A stretch of 64,000 bases of DNA from the NCBI RefSeq assembly GCF_026341815.1, contig NZ_JAPENX010000001.1, forward strand, positions 4,092,001-4,156,000, written 5' to 3'. Positions 22,709 through 30,538 of this stretch are shown one piece after another (position 1 is the stretch's first letter; each line of letters begins with the position of its first letter). This stretch comes from Streptomyces sp. NBC_00572 (GTDB taxonomy: Bacteria > Actinomycetota > Actinomycetes > Streptomycetales > Streptomycetaceae). A program made the position numbers and the translations under genes. Under the pieces are notes generated by a model. The model did not search any database and was not told the origin of the DNA. It worked only from the letters and a program-made list of their open reading frames with translations.

Positions 22709-25372
22709 TCACAGCGCTTCGCGTTTCGTCAGCCAGTTGAAGCAGATCCAGCCCGGGAGGACCGGGATCCACAGGGTCAGCAGGCGGTAGAGCAGGACGG
22801 CCGGGGTCGCGACCTCGATGGGGAGGCCGACCGCCACCAGACCCAGGGTGAGCGCGTACTCGACCGCTCCCACGCCGCCCGGGGTCGGCGCCGCCGAGCC
22901 GAGCGCGTTGCCCGCGAGGAAGACGACGGCCACGCTCGCGTAGCTGATCGACACGTCGTTGTGGTCGAAGGCCCGGATCGAGGCGTCCAGGCAGAGCACG
23001 AAGGTGAGGGTGAGCAGCAGCATCCCGCCGATGCCGGTGACCAGCTTCATCGGCCGCTGGAGCACGTCCAGCATGCGCGGCACCACACCGGCGAAGAGCG
23101 AGCGCAGCCGCGTCGAGACGAACTTCCGCATGAACGGGATCGCCGTGACGACGAGCACGAGCACCGCGACCGTGAGGAGGCCGGCGATGACCGTCCTCGA
23201 CGGGGTGAAGGACTGCGACCGCTCCGTTCCCGTCAGATAGCCGAAGGCGAACAGGAGCAGGATGTGCGCCCCGAGCCCGAAGAGCTGGGAGGCGCCGACG
23301 CTCGCCACCGCCAGTCCCGGCCGTACGCCGGAGCGCTGGAGGAAGCGGGTGTTCAGGGCGACGCCGCCGACCGCGGCCGGGGCGACGATCTTCACGAACG
23401 ACCCGGCGACCTGCGCCACCACCGTCCGCCAGAACCCGACCCGCTCCGGCACGAAGCCGAGCAGGCTCATGGCCGCCGCCACATAGCTGACCGCGGAGAA
23501 CAGCACCGCGGCCGCGACCCACCGCCAGTCCGCCTCGCTGATCGTCGACAGCGGCGTCTGGGAGATCTGCGACAGCAGGAAGTACGCGGCGACCGCGCCC
23601 GCGATCAGGCTGACCAGGGTCCGCGGCTTGATCCGCTCCAGGCGGACCGGCTCCGCCGGCGCCTGCGGGCGGATGAGCAGCACCTGCTGCCGGATCTGGG
23701 CCAGCAGGTCCTCCTCGCGGGCCTCGTCGAGCGCCGTGTCGAGGGCCCGCTTCTCGGCCTTCTTGTCGGCCTTCTTGTCGGCTTTCTTCTCGGCCTTCGT
23801 CTCGCCCCGTACGGAGGTCGGATCGGCGGCGGCCTCGGCCACCCGGGCCTTCGCCAGCTCCCGTTCGTGCTTGGCCGCCTCCGAGGCCGCGAGTACGGCC
23901 TCCCGCTCGCGTGCCGACCGTTCGCGGGCCAGTTTCCGGAGCGTCGCGCGCGTGGAGCGGCTCAGCGCGATCGGCTGGAGCAGGGGCAGACAGTCGGCGA
24001 CGGTGTCCGGCCCGAGGACCTCGACGGCCGAGGCGACCGCCCGCTCGGCCCCGACCCGCAGACCGAGGGTGGTGAGCAGCTGGGCGATGTCCATCCGCAG
24101 GATCAGATCGCCGGCCGCGATCTCGCCGCCCCGCAGATCGGTGAGGATCACCCTGCCGGAACGATCCACCAGGATCGCGTCGCCCGTGAGCCGGCGGTGC
24201 GCGATCCGGCGCGACTGCAGCGCCCGTACCTGCCGCCAGGCGCTGCGGACCAGCTCGTCGGTGATCTCGTCGTCGTCGAGGGAGTCGAGGCTCCGGCCGC
24301 CGACGTGCTCGTAGACGAGCATCACGGCGTCCGGACCGAGCTCGGAGGTGGCGATCAGCTTCGGCGCGTTCGCCCCGGCGGCGATCGCCGCGTACGCGAG
24401 GAGCGCCTCCTGCTCCAGCGCCTGCCGCAGCGAGACGATCGACCGGCGGGTGGTGATCGTCCGCAGGGTGATCCGCCGCCAGGCGCGGTAGAAGAAGCCG
24501 TGCGCCTGCTGCTCGCGGTCGACGACGGTGACGTCGAGCGGCGGTCCGTCCTCCAGCGTCACGATGTACCGGCGGCCCCGGTCGCCGCTGTCCGAAGAGT
24601 CGGGCACGCCCTCGGCGCGCAGCGCCGTGACCGGCCGGAAGCCGACCCGGCGCAGACCGGCGAGGAGGGTCTGCCCGGTGGGCCGGACGTTGGGGGAGCC
24701 GACCGCGTACAGCGTGCCGTACGCCACCGTCCAGCCGATCAGGACGGTCAGGATGATCGAGAGCGCGGTGGTGTAGCCGGCCACCAGCATGGTGAACGCG
24801 TCGAGCAGCAGCACCGCCCAGAGCGACACCCGCCAGCGGGGTCTGCGGGCCATGCCGACGGCGGTCATGTACGCGATCACCGGGGCGAGGTAGTTGTGCA
24901 CGGGGTCGGTGAGCCCGCCGCCGGACGCCGGCTGGGTCAGCGCGTCCTGGATGGTGCCGGGCGCGGCCTGGGCGACCCAGAGGTCGGTGGCGAGGGTGAC
25001 GCCGTGCGCGAGGACGGCGGCGAGGACACCGTCCGCGATGCGCAGCCCGTCACGTTTGATCAGGCGTTCGATGGCGAAGGCGACGGGTACGAGCAGGACG
25101 GCGATGGAGGAGACGAGACCGGCGATCTTGACGAAGACATCGGGTGCGCCGCCGGCGCCCTTGTTGATGTCCTCCTCAAGGCCCGAGGTCGTCGCGTGGG
25201 CGAACGCGGCGACGGCGATGACGAGCCCGATGGCGAGCAGACCGGCGAGCAGCCGCATCAGGTCGGAGGGCCGGTGGACGCGGGCGGCGAGCAGCGGCTC
25301 GTCGCCGGAGACCCGTTCGGGCAGGTCGGGCCGGGCCTCCTCCGGAGGCTGAGTGTCCTGCCCCATCACCAT
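22709..25372 (-). CDS. large membrane protein: degenerate ABC1/RIO-like kinase domain fused to LPG-synthase-type transmembrane domain
   Basis: An 887-residue protein in four parts. Several N-terminal membrane helices (first at about 41-60) are followed by a soluble kinase-like region. There the catalytic loop reads HRRLTGDAILVD (from His392) and the metal motif LTDLRGG, so canonical Asp residues are partly replaced and it is probably a pseudokinase or atypical kinase. A charged helical linker follows, rich in repeats such as AEKKADKKADKKAEK (about 527-545). The C-terminal 300 residues form a lysylphosphatidylglycerol-synthase-type (UPF0104) multi-helix domain (KIVAPAAVGGVALNTRFL, GGVGAVEYALTLGLVAVGLP). 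It probably handles a membrane lipid or lipid-linked substrate; the enzyme half that aminoacylates lipid is absent. ATG 25372 is preferred; a longer frame to 25498 is low complexity. Confidence 0.8.
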   Translation of the reverse strand: MVMGQDTQPPEEARPDLPERVSGDEPLLAARVHRPSDLMRLLAGLLAIGLVIAVAAFAHATTSGLEEDINKGAGGAPDVFVKIAGLVSSIAVLLVPVAFAIERLIKRDGLRIADGVLAAVLAHGVTLATDLWVAQAAPGTIQDALTQPASGGGLTDPVHNYLAPVIAYMTAVGMARRPRWRVSLWAVLLLDAFTMLVAGYTTALSIILTVLIGWTVAYGTLYAVGSPNVRPTGQTLLAGLRRVGFRPVTALRAEGVPDSSDSGDRGRRYIVTLEDGPPLDVTVVDREQQAHGFFYRAWRRITLRTITTRRSIVSLRQALEQEALLAYAAIAAGANAPKLIATSELGPDAVMLVYEHVGGRSLDSLDDDEITDELVRSAWRQVRALQSRRIAHRRLTGDAILVDRSGRVILTDLRGGEIAAGDLILRMDIAQLLTTLGLRVGAERAVASAVEVLGPDTVADCLPLLQPIALSRSTRATLRKLARERSAREREAVLAASEAAKHERELAKARVAEAAADPTSVRGETKAEKKADKKADKKAEKRALDTALDEAREEDLLAQIRQQVLLIRPQAPAEPVRLERIKPRTLVSLIAGAVAAYFLLSQISQTPLSTISEADWRWVAAAVLFSAVSYVAAAMSLLGFVPERVGFWRTVVAQVAGSFVKIVAPAAVGGVALNTRFLQRSGVRPGLAVASVGASQLFGLGAHILLLFAFGYLTGTERSQSFTPSRTVIAGLLTVAVLVLVVTAIPFMRKFVSTRLRSLFAGVVPRMLDVLQRPMKLVTGIGGMLLLTLTFVLCLDASIRAFDHNDVSISYASVAVVFLAGNALGSAAPTPGGVGAVEYALTLGLVAVGLPIEVATPAVLLYRLLTLWIPVLPGWICFNWLTKREAL

Positions 25373-25498
25373 GTCCGTCTCTGCATGTGCGTCTTGTCGT
25401 TCTCGTTCTTGCTCGCGATTTCGTTCTTGCTCTGGCTCCAGGCCTTGCTCTCGGCCGTGGTCTTGTTCGTGTATTTGTCGCTCTTGATCTCGTATCAC
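25373..25498 (-). other. low-complexity open stretch upstream of the LPG-synthase-like gene
   Basis: This stretch is open in frame with the downstream protein and would add 42 residues made mostly of Glu, Gln, Arg and Asp (EQERNREQERERQD). Its base composition is clearly less GC-rich than its surroundings, and it contains degenerate repeats of TTCTCGTTCTTGCTCG on the plus strand. It has no ribosome-binding site at its GTG. It may be an untranslated leader, a slippage repeat, or an alternative N-terminal extension. Confidence 0.45.
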
Positions 25499-25576
25499 CA
25501 GTCACCGCCCGCACGATGGTGGCACGAAGAGCCGCCGCGCGGAGGCATCAGGGCCATGTCGGTGGGGTGAGGCAGG

Positions 25577-25942
25577 ATGGGGCGGATGAGCATGGAGGTG
25601 CCCGTGGGGGAGACCGGAGAACTGCCCGAGTACGCGGAGCGGGTGCTCGACGTCGCCGACGGAATCCCGCCCGGCCGGGTGATGACCTATGGCGACGTCG
25701 CCGAATGGCTGGGCGAGGGCGGCCCGCGTCAGGTCGGCCGGGTGATGGCCCTGTACGGCGGGACGGCCCCCTGGTGGCGGGTGGTCCGCGCGGACGGCAC
25801 CCTGCTCCCCGGGCACGAGCTGAGAGCCCTCGACCACTACCGCGAGGAGGGCACCCCGCTCCGCGAGGCGGGCCGCGCGGCCGAGGGACACGCGCCGAAG
25901 ATCGACATGCGGCGGGCCCGCTGGGACGGAACTCACACCTGA
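25577..25942 (+). CDS. alkyltransferase-like (ATL) DNA repair protein
   Basis: A 121-residue protein related to the DNA-binding domain of O6-methylguanine-DNA methyltransferase. The family shape is clear: VLDVADGIPPGRVMTYGDVAEWLG (helix-turn-helix approach), GGPRQVGRVMALYGG, then PWWRVVRADGTLLPGH. Where active methyltransferases have PCHRV, this has APWWRVV, so the alkyl-accepting cysteine is absent. ATL proteins instead bind O6-alkylguanine lesions and hand them to nucleotide excision repair. ATGs at 25577, 25586 and 25592 are all possible; family similarity begins near PEYAERVL. It lies just upstream of the AdnA gene, consistent with a DNA repair neighbourhood. Confidence 0.88.
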   Translation: MGRMSMEVPVGETGELPEYAERVLDVADGIPPGRVMTYGDVAEWLGEGGPRQVGRVMALYGGTAPWWRVVRADGTLLPGHELRALDHYREEGTPLREAGRAAEGHAPKIDMRRARWDGTHT

Positions 25943-26053
25943 GGGCGTCGGCCGAGGACACACGGGCCGGTCGGGGCACGGGCGGCGGCGGGCGGGGCGC
26001 ACACGGGACGGAACGGGGTACGGAGTACGGCTCGGCGACGGGCCGTTTCGCGT

Positions 26054-26065
26054 AACGTCGACGTT
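26054..26065. promoter_or_regulatory. 12-bp palindrome upstream of adnA
   Basis: AACGTCGACGTT is a perfect palindrome, flanked on both sides by CGCG (with a one-base insertion on the left), about 100 bases upstream of the adnA GTG. It could be an operator. It does not match the actinobacterial SOS box pattern. Confidence 0.3.
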
Positions 26066-26166
26066 CGCGTCTCCCGAGGCGACGGCGGGCCGGAGAGCCC
26101 GCCGGCCGGCCACGGCGGACGGCCGCCTCACCCGCACCACCACTCCCACCAGGACCGGCGACCCAC

Positions 26167-29100
26167 GTGAGTACCTCCTCGACCACCCGGCGTACGCCGC
26201 CGCACCAGGGACAGCCGTACCCGGGTTCGGGACGGCAGCGGACCCCGGGCGCGTACCGACTGGTGCGTACCACGCCGGCCCCGCTGGATCCCCCTCAGCT
26301 GGACGCAACCCAACGGGAAGTGGTTGACCACGCCGGCGGACCTCTTCTCGTCCTCGCCGGACCCGGCACCGGCAAGACGACGACCCTGGTCGAGGCCGTC
26401 GCCGCCCGGATGGAGAACGGCGCCGACCCCGAACGGCTCCTCGTCCTCACCTTCAGCCGCAAGGCCGCCGTCGAACTCCGCGACCGCATGGCCGCCCGGC
26501 TCGGCGGCCGCCGCCCGCCTCAGGCCACCACCTTCCACTCGTACTGCTACGCCCTGATCCGCGCCCACCAGGACGCCGAACTCTTCGCCGAACCGTTGCG
26601 GCTGCTCTCCGGACCCGAGCAGGACCTCGCCGTACGCGAGCTCCTCGCCGGCCACATCGACCTGGAGAAGGCCGGCCTCGGGAGCATCCGCTGGCCCGAC
26701 GAACTGCGCGCCTGCCTCACCACCCGCGGCTTCGCCGACGAGGTACGGGCCGTCCTCGCGCGCTCCCGCGAACTGGGCCTCGGACCCGAAGCCCTCGCCG
26801 ACTTCGCGCAGCGGGTCGGCCGGCCCGACTGGAAGGCGGCGGCCGGCTTCCTCGCCGAGTACCTCGACGTCCTCGACCTCCAGGGCGTCCTCGACTACAC
26901 GGAGCTCGTCCACCGGGCCGTGCTCCTCGCCGAGGACATCAGCCTGCCCGCGTACGACGCGATCTACGTCGACGAGTACCAGGACACCGACCCGGCGCAG
27001 GTCCGGCTGCTCCACGCGCTCGCGGGCGATGCGACAGGGGCCGCCCGAAGAGCGTCCGTGAGGGGCGGTGGTCGGGCGACGGGCGGGAGCACGGTCGTCG
27101 CCTTCGGCGACCCCGACCAGTCCATCTACGCCTTCCGGGGTGCCGACGTGAACGGCATCCTCGACTTCCCCGCGACCTTCGGCGGCGCCGACGTACGCGT
27201 CCTGCGCACCGCGCGCCGCTCGGGCGCCGAACTGCTCGGCGCGACCCGAACGCTCGCCCAGCGGATGCCGATGCCCCGCCTCCCCGCCGACAAGGTCCGC
27301 GCCCACCGGGACCTCGCACCGGTGCGGGACGGGGGCCGGGCGGAGGCGTACACGTACCCCACGGCCTCCGCGGAGGCCGAGAACATCGCCGACCTGCTGC
27401 GCCGCGCCCACCTGGAGGACGGCGTCCCCTGGCAGGACATGGCCGTCCTCACCCGAGCCGCCGCCTCCCTCCCGTCCCTCCGCCGCGCCCTCACCTCCGC
27501 GGGAGTCCCGGTGGAAACGGACGCGGCGGACACCCCGCTGAGGCACGAGCCGGCGGTGGCCCCCCTGCTGCTGGCGCTGCGTGCCGTGGCCTCGGTCGTG
27601 GGCATGCGTTCCGCCGGAGCGGAAGGGGTGGTCACGACCGACGACGGCGTCGCACCCGACCCCGAGCACGTGGAGCCCGACGCCACCGCGGAATGGCTCC
27701 CCACAGAGACCGCCCTGGAGCTGCTCGCATCGCCACTCGCGGGAGTGGACCCGGCCGACCTCCGCCGGCTCGGCCGGGCACTGAGGGACGAGGAGCGCGC
27801 CGCGGGCAACAAGGTCCCGCCCCCCTCCGACGTCCTGCTCGCCCGCGCCCTCGCCCAGCCCGAGCGCCTGGTCGCGCACGATCCCGCGTACTCCCGCGGG
27901 GCCCACCGCCTGGGCGACCTCCTCCGCAAGACCCGGGTGCTCCTCGCCGACGGCGGGACCGCCGAGGAGGCCCTCTGGGTGCTCTGGAGCGGCACCCCCT
28001 GGCCGGGCCGACTGGAGCGCGCCGCTCTCCGCGGCGGGCCCGCCGGGCGCAACGCCGACCGCGACCTCGACGCCGTCTGCGCCCTCTTCGAGACCGCCGC
28101 CCGCGCCGAGGAGCGCGTCGGCGGCCGCGGCGTCCTCAACTTCCTCGAAGAGCTCGACGCCCAGGACATCGCCGCCGACACCCTCACCCGCCGCCACACC
28201 CGCCCCGACGCCGTCCGCCTCATGACCGCCCACCGTTCCAAGGGTCTGGAATGGAGCTTCGTCGTCGTCGCCGGTGTCCAGGAGGGTCTCTGGCCCGACC
28301 TGCGGCGCCGCGGCTCCCTCCTGGAGGCCGACCGCATCGGCCGTGACGGCCTCGCCGAGCCCCTCACCCCCGGCGCCCTCCTCGCCGAAGAGCGCCGGCT
28401 CTTCTACGTGGCCGCCACGCGCGCGCGTGACCGGCTCGTCGTCACCGCCGTGAAGGCCCCCGCCGAGGACGGCGACCAGCCCTCCCGTTTCCTCACCGAG
28501 CTGGGCGCCGAACCGAAGGACGTGCCCGGCCGCCCCCGCCGCCCGCTCGCCGTCTCCGCGATGGTGGCCGAGCTGCGGGCCACCACCGTCGACCCGGACG
28601 CCTCGCCCGCGCTCCGCGACGCCGCCGCCCACCGCCTGGCCGAGCTCGCCGCGCTCACCGACGAGGACGGCCAGCCGCTGGTCCCGGCGGCGCACCCGGA
28701 CCGCTGGTGGGGCCTGTTCGAGCCGACCCGCGGCACGGAGCCGCTGCGCGAGCGCGACCGGCCCGTCGCCCTCTCGCCGAGCTCCCTGGAGAACCTGGTC
28801 GGCACCTGCTCCCTGCAGTGGTTCCTGGGCCGCGAGGTCAAGGCCGCGGCCCCCGCCACGGCAGCCCAGGGCTTCGGCAACGTCGTCCACGTCCTCGCCG
28901 ACGAGGTCGCCTCCGGCCGTACCCCCGCCGACCTCGACGTCCTCATGGCCCGCCTCGACTCCGTCTGGGACGCCCTCGCCTTCGACGCCCCCTGGAAGTC
29001 GGCCCAGGAGAAGCAGAACGCGCGCGTGGCCCTCGAACGCTTCCTGAGCTGGCACGTCATGGACCGGGGCGGCCGCACTCCGGCCGCCTCGGAGCACGGC

Positions 29101-29565
29101 TTCGACGTGACCCTGGAGGCGGGCGCCTACGAGGTCCGCATCCGGGGCTCCATGGACCGCGTCGAGACCGACGAGCACGGCCGCGCGTACGTCGTCGACT
29201 TCAAGACCGGCAAGGCCGCCCCCACCCGTGACGAGGTCGCGAACCACCCGCAGCTCGCCGTCTACCAGCTCGCGGTCCGCGAGGGCGCCCTCGACGAGGT
29301 CTTCGACGGGCGGCGGCCGGAGCCGGGCGGCGCCGAACTCGTACAGCTGCGGCAGGGCGCCCCGCAGAAGGAGGGCGGCGACGCCCTCCCCAAGGTCCAG
29401 GCGCAGGAACCGCTCGCCGGGGAGTGGGTCGGCGAGCTGCTCGCCAACGCCGCGGGCCGGGTCCTCGACGAGCGCTTCACGCCCAGCACCGGCCAGCACT
29501 GCACGACCTGCTCCTTCCGCGCCTCGTGCAGCGCACAGCCGGAGGGCCGCCAGGTCGTCGACTGA
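26167..29565 (+). CDS. adnA: AdnA-type UvrD-like helicase-nuclease subunit
   Basis: A 1132-residue superfamily 1 motor fused to a nuclease; with AdnB it should form the actinobacterial double-strand-break resection machine. The motor has Walker A AGPGTGKT at 64-71, the Walker B region VDEYQDTDP, GDPDQSIYAFRG and MTAHRSKGLEW. The C-terminal RecB-type nuclease has D997 in GSMDRVE and D1011/K1013 in VVDFKTGK. Four cysteines, C881 and CTTCSFRASC (C1112, C1115, C1121), frame the nuclease in the AddB/Cas4 manner and probably hold a 4Fe-4S cluster. A Gly/Arg/Ser-rich insert near residues 290-307 interrupts the motor before GDPDQS. GTG start 26167. Assignment as AdnA rests on gene order relative to mycobacteria. 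Confidence 0.88.
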   Translation: MSTSSTTRRTPPHQGQPYPGSGRQRTPGAYRLVRTTPAPLDPPQLDATQREVVDHAGGPLLVLAGPGTGKTTTLVEAVAARMENGADPERLLVLTFSRKAAVELRDRMAARLGGRRPPQATTFHSYCYALIRAHQDAELFAEPLRLLSGPEQDLAVRELLAGHIDLEKAGLGSIRWPDELRACLTTRGFADEVRAVLARSRELGLGPEALADFAQRVGRPDWKAAAGFLAEYLDVLDLQGVLDYTELVHRAVLLAEDISLPAYDAIYVDEYQDTDPAQVRLLHALAGDATGAARRASVRGGGRATGGSTVVAFGDPDQSIYAFRGADVNGILDFPATFGGADVRVLRTARRSGAELLGATRTLAQRMPMPRLPADKVRAHRDLAPVRDGGRAEAYTYPTASAEAENIADLLRRAHLEDGVPWQDMAVLTRAAASLPSLRRALTSAGVPVETDAADTPLRHEPAVAPLLLALRAVASVVGMRSAGAEGVVTTDDGVAPDPEHVEPDATAEWLPTETALELLASPLAGVDPADLRRLGRALRDEERAAGNKVPPPSDVLLARALAQPERLVAHDPAYSRGAHRLGDLLRKTRVLLADGGTAEEALWVLWSGTPWPGRLERAALRGGPAGRNADRDLDAVCALFETAARAEERVGGRGVLNFLEELDAQDIAADTLTRRHTRPDAVRLMTAHRSKGLEWSFVVVAGVQEGLWPDLRRRGSLLEADRIGRDGLAEPLTPGALLAEERRLFYVAATRARDRLVVTAVKAPAEDGDQPSRFLTELGAEPKDVPGRPRRPLAVSAMVAELRATTVDPDASPALRDAAAHRLAELAALTDEDGQPLVPAAHPDRWWGLFEPTRGTEPLRERDRPVALSPSSLENLVGTCSLQWFLGREVKAAAPATAAQGFGNVVHVLADEVASGRTPADLDVLMARLDSVWDALAFDAPWKSAQEKQNARVALERFLSWHVMDRGGRTPAASEHGFDVTLEAGAYEVRIRGSMDRVETDEHGRAYVVDFKTGKAAPTRDEVANHPQLAVYQLAVREGALDEVFDGRRPEPGGAELVQLRQGAPQKEGGDALPKVQAQEPLAGEWVGELLANAAGRVLDERFTPSTGQHCTTCSFRASCSAQPEGRQVVD

Positions 29566-29653
29566 CGAGACGGCCCGGGGCGCGGAGTAGCGGGCACGCG
29601 TGCGCGGGGTGACCCTGGTGGACAGGGGCCGGGGAAACCGCGAGGAGGCTCGC

Positions 29654-30469
29654 ATGGCGTCCCACCGAAAGCTCCGCGCCGCGGCCGTCGTCTGCGCCGT
29701 CGCCGTCGCCGCGGGTCCCGCGCCCGTGGCGGCCTGGGCGGCGGCGACCGGCGTCCCGGCCGCCGCCCCCTCGGTCGAGGCGCCCTCGCCGTCGCCCGAT
29801 CCGTTCGCCGACCTCACCGCCGACGAGATCGGCGATCGGGCCGTCGCCGCGACGCAGTCGGCGACCTCGCTCCGGATGACCGGCCGGGTCGTCACGGAGG
29901 GACAGCCCCTCGACATCGACTTCGCGGTGAACGACCACGACGAGTGCACCGGCGTGATGAAGATCAAGGGCGGCACCGCCGAACTCCGCAAGATCGACCG
30001 GATCACGTACATGAAGGGCGACGAGGCCTTCTGGCGCGTCTCCATGGCCTCCCAGGGGATGCCCGAGGCACAGATCGACGCCACCGTCGAACTGGTCAAG
30101 GGCCGCTGGCTGAAGATCGCCCCGGGGCAGGCCGGCAGCGCCGACCTCAGCGGAGTCTGCGACCTGAAGGCGCTCCTCGCCGACCTCGACAAGGACAAGG
30201 AAGAGCGCCGTGGACTGACCCGGGGCCCCGACGCCGAGGTCGCCGGCACCCCCGTCGCGACCCTGGTGAAGAAGAAGGCCGAAGGCGAGACCACCACCGT
30301 CTCCGTCTCCCAGAAGGGCAAGCCGTACATCCTGAAGATGGTCAAGGCAGGTGGCGAGGAACCCGGCGCGATGGTCCTCTCCGACTACGACAAGCCCGTT
30401 CGCGTGGTCGTCCCGCCCGCCGACGACACGGTGGACCTGTCCAAGCTGGACGGGGGCACGCCCGCGTGA
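29654..30469 (+). CDS. secreted LppX/LprG-like protein between the adn genes
   Basis: A 271-residue exported protein with a signal peptide (MASHRKLRAAAVVCAVAVAAGPAPVAAWAAA split by an early hydrophobic core) but no lipobox cysteine, so it is probably released rather than lipidated. The mature part resembles the LppX/LprG fold used for lipid carriage: SATSLRMTGRV, then strands in DIDFAVNDHDECTGVMKIKGG, AELRKIDRITYMKGDEAFWR and a late TVSVSQKGKPYILKM. Two cysteines (ECTG and GVCDL) could pair. The ATG at 29654 has GAGGAGG upstream. It lies 88 bases after adnA and 69 bases before adnB, an unexpected location for an envelope protein. A role in resection is not implied. Confidence 0.75.
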   Translation: MASHRKLRAAAVVCAVAVAAGPAPVAAWAAATGVPAAAPSVEAPSPSPDPFADLTADEIGDRAVAATQSATSLRMTGRVVTEGQPLDIDFAVNDHDECTGVMKIKGGTAELRKIDRITYMKGDEAFWRVSMASQGMPEAQIDATVELVKGRWLKIAPGQAGSADLSGVCDLKALLADLDKDKEERRGLTRGPDAEVAGTPVATLVKKKAEGETTTVSVSQKGKPYILKMVKAGGEEPGAMVLSDYDKPVRVVVPPADDTVDLSKLDGGTPA

Positions 30470-30538
30470 CGAGGATCCCTCGCGGGATCCGGGCCGGGCC
30501 GGACCGGACTGTCGGTCGTCCGCGTTAGCCTCTTTGAG

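Noticed and set aside
23745..23810. GGCCTTCTTGTCG repeats as a regulatory array
   Set aside because: They are the coding sequence of the Lys/Ala/Asp linker (KADKK) in the LPG-synthase-like protein.
22184..25570. 1128-codon open frame on the plus strand
   Set aside because: It lies antisense to the hydrolase and LPG-synthase-like genes; composition (GRRDEPRH-rich) is typical of a reverse-frame shadow.
26054..26065. LexA (SOS) box before adnA
   Set aside because: The palindrome AACGTCGACGTT lacks the GAAC-N4-GTTC core expected of actinobacterial SOS boxes.
26128..30345. 1405-codon open frame on the minus strand
   Set aside because: It is antisense to adnA, which has complete helicase and nuclease motifs; no motif or membrane pattern in the antisense translation.
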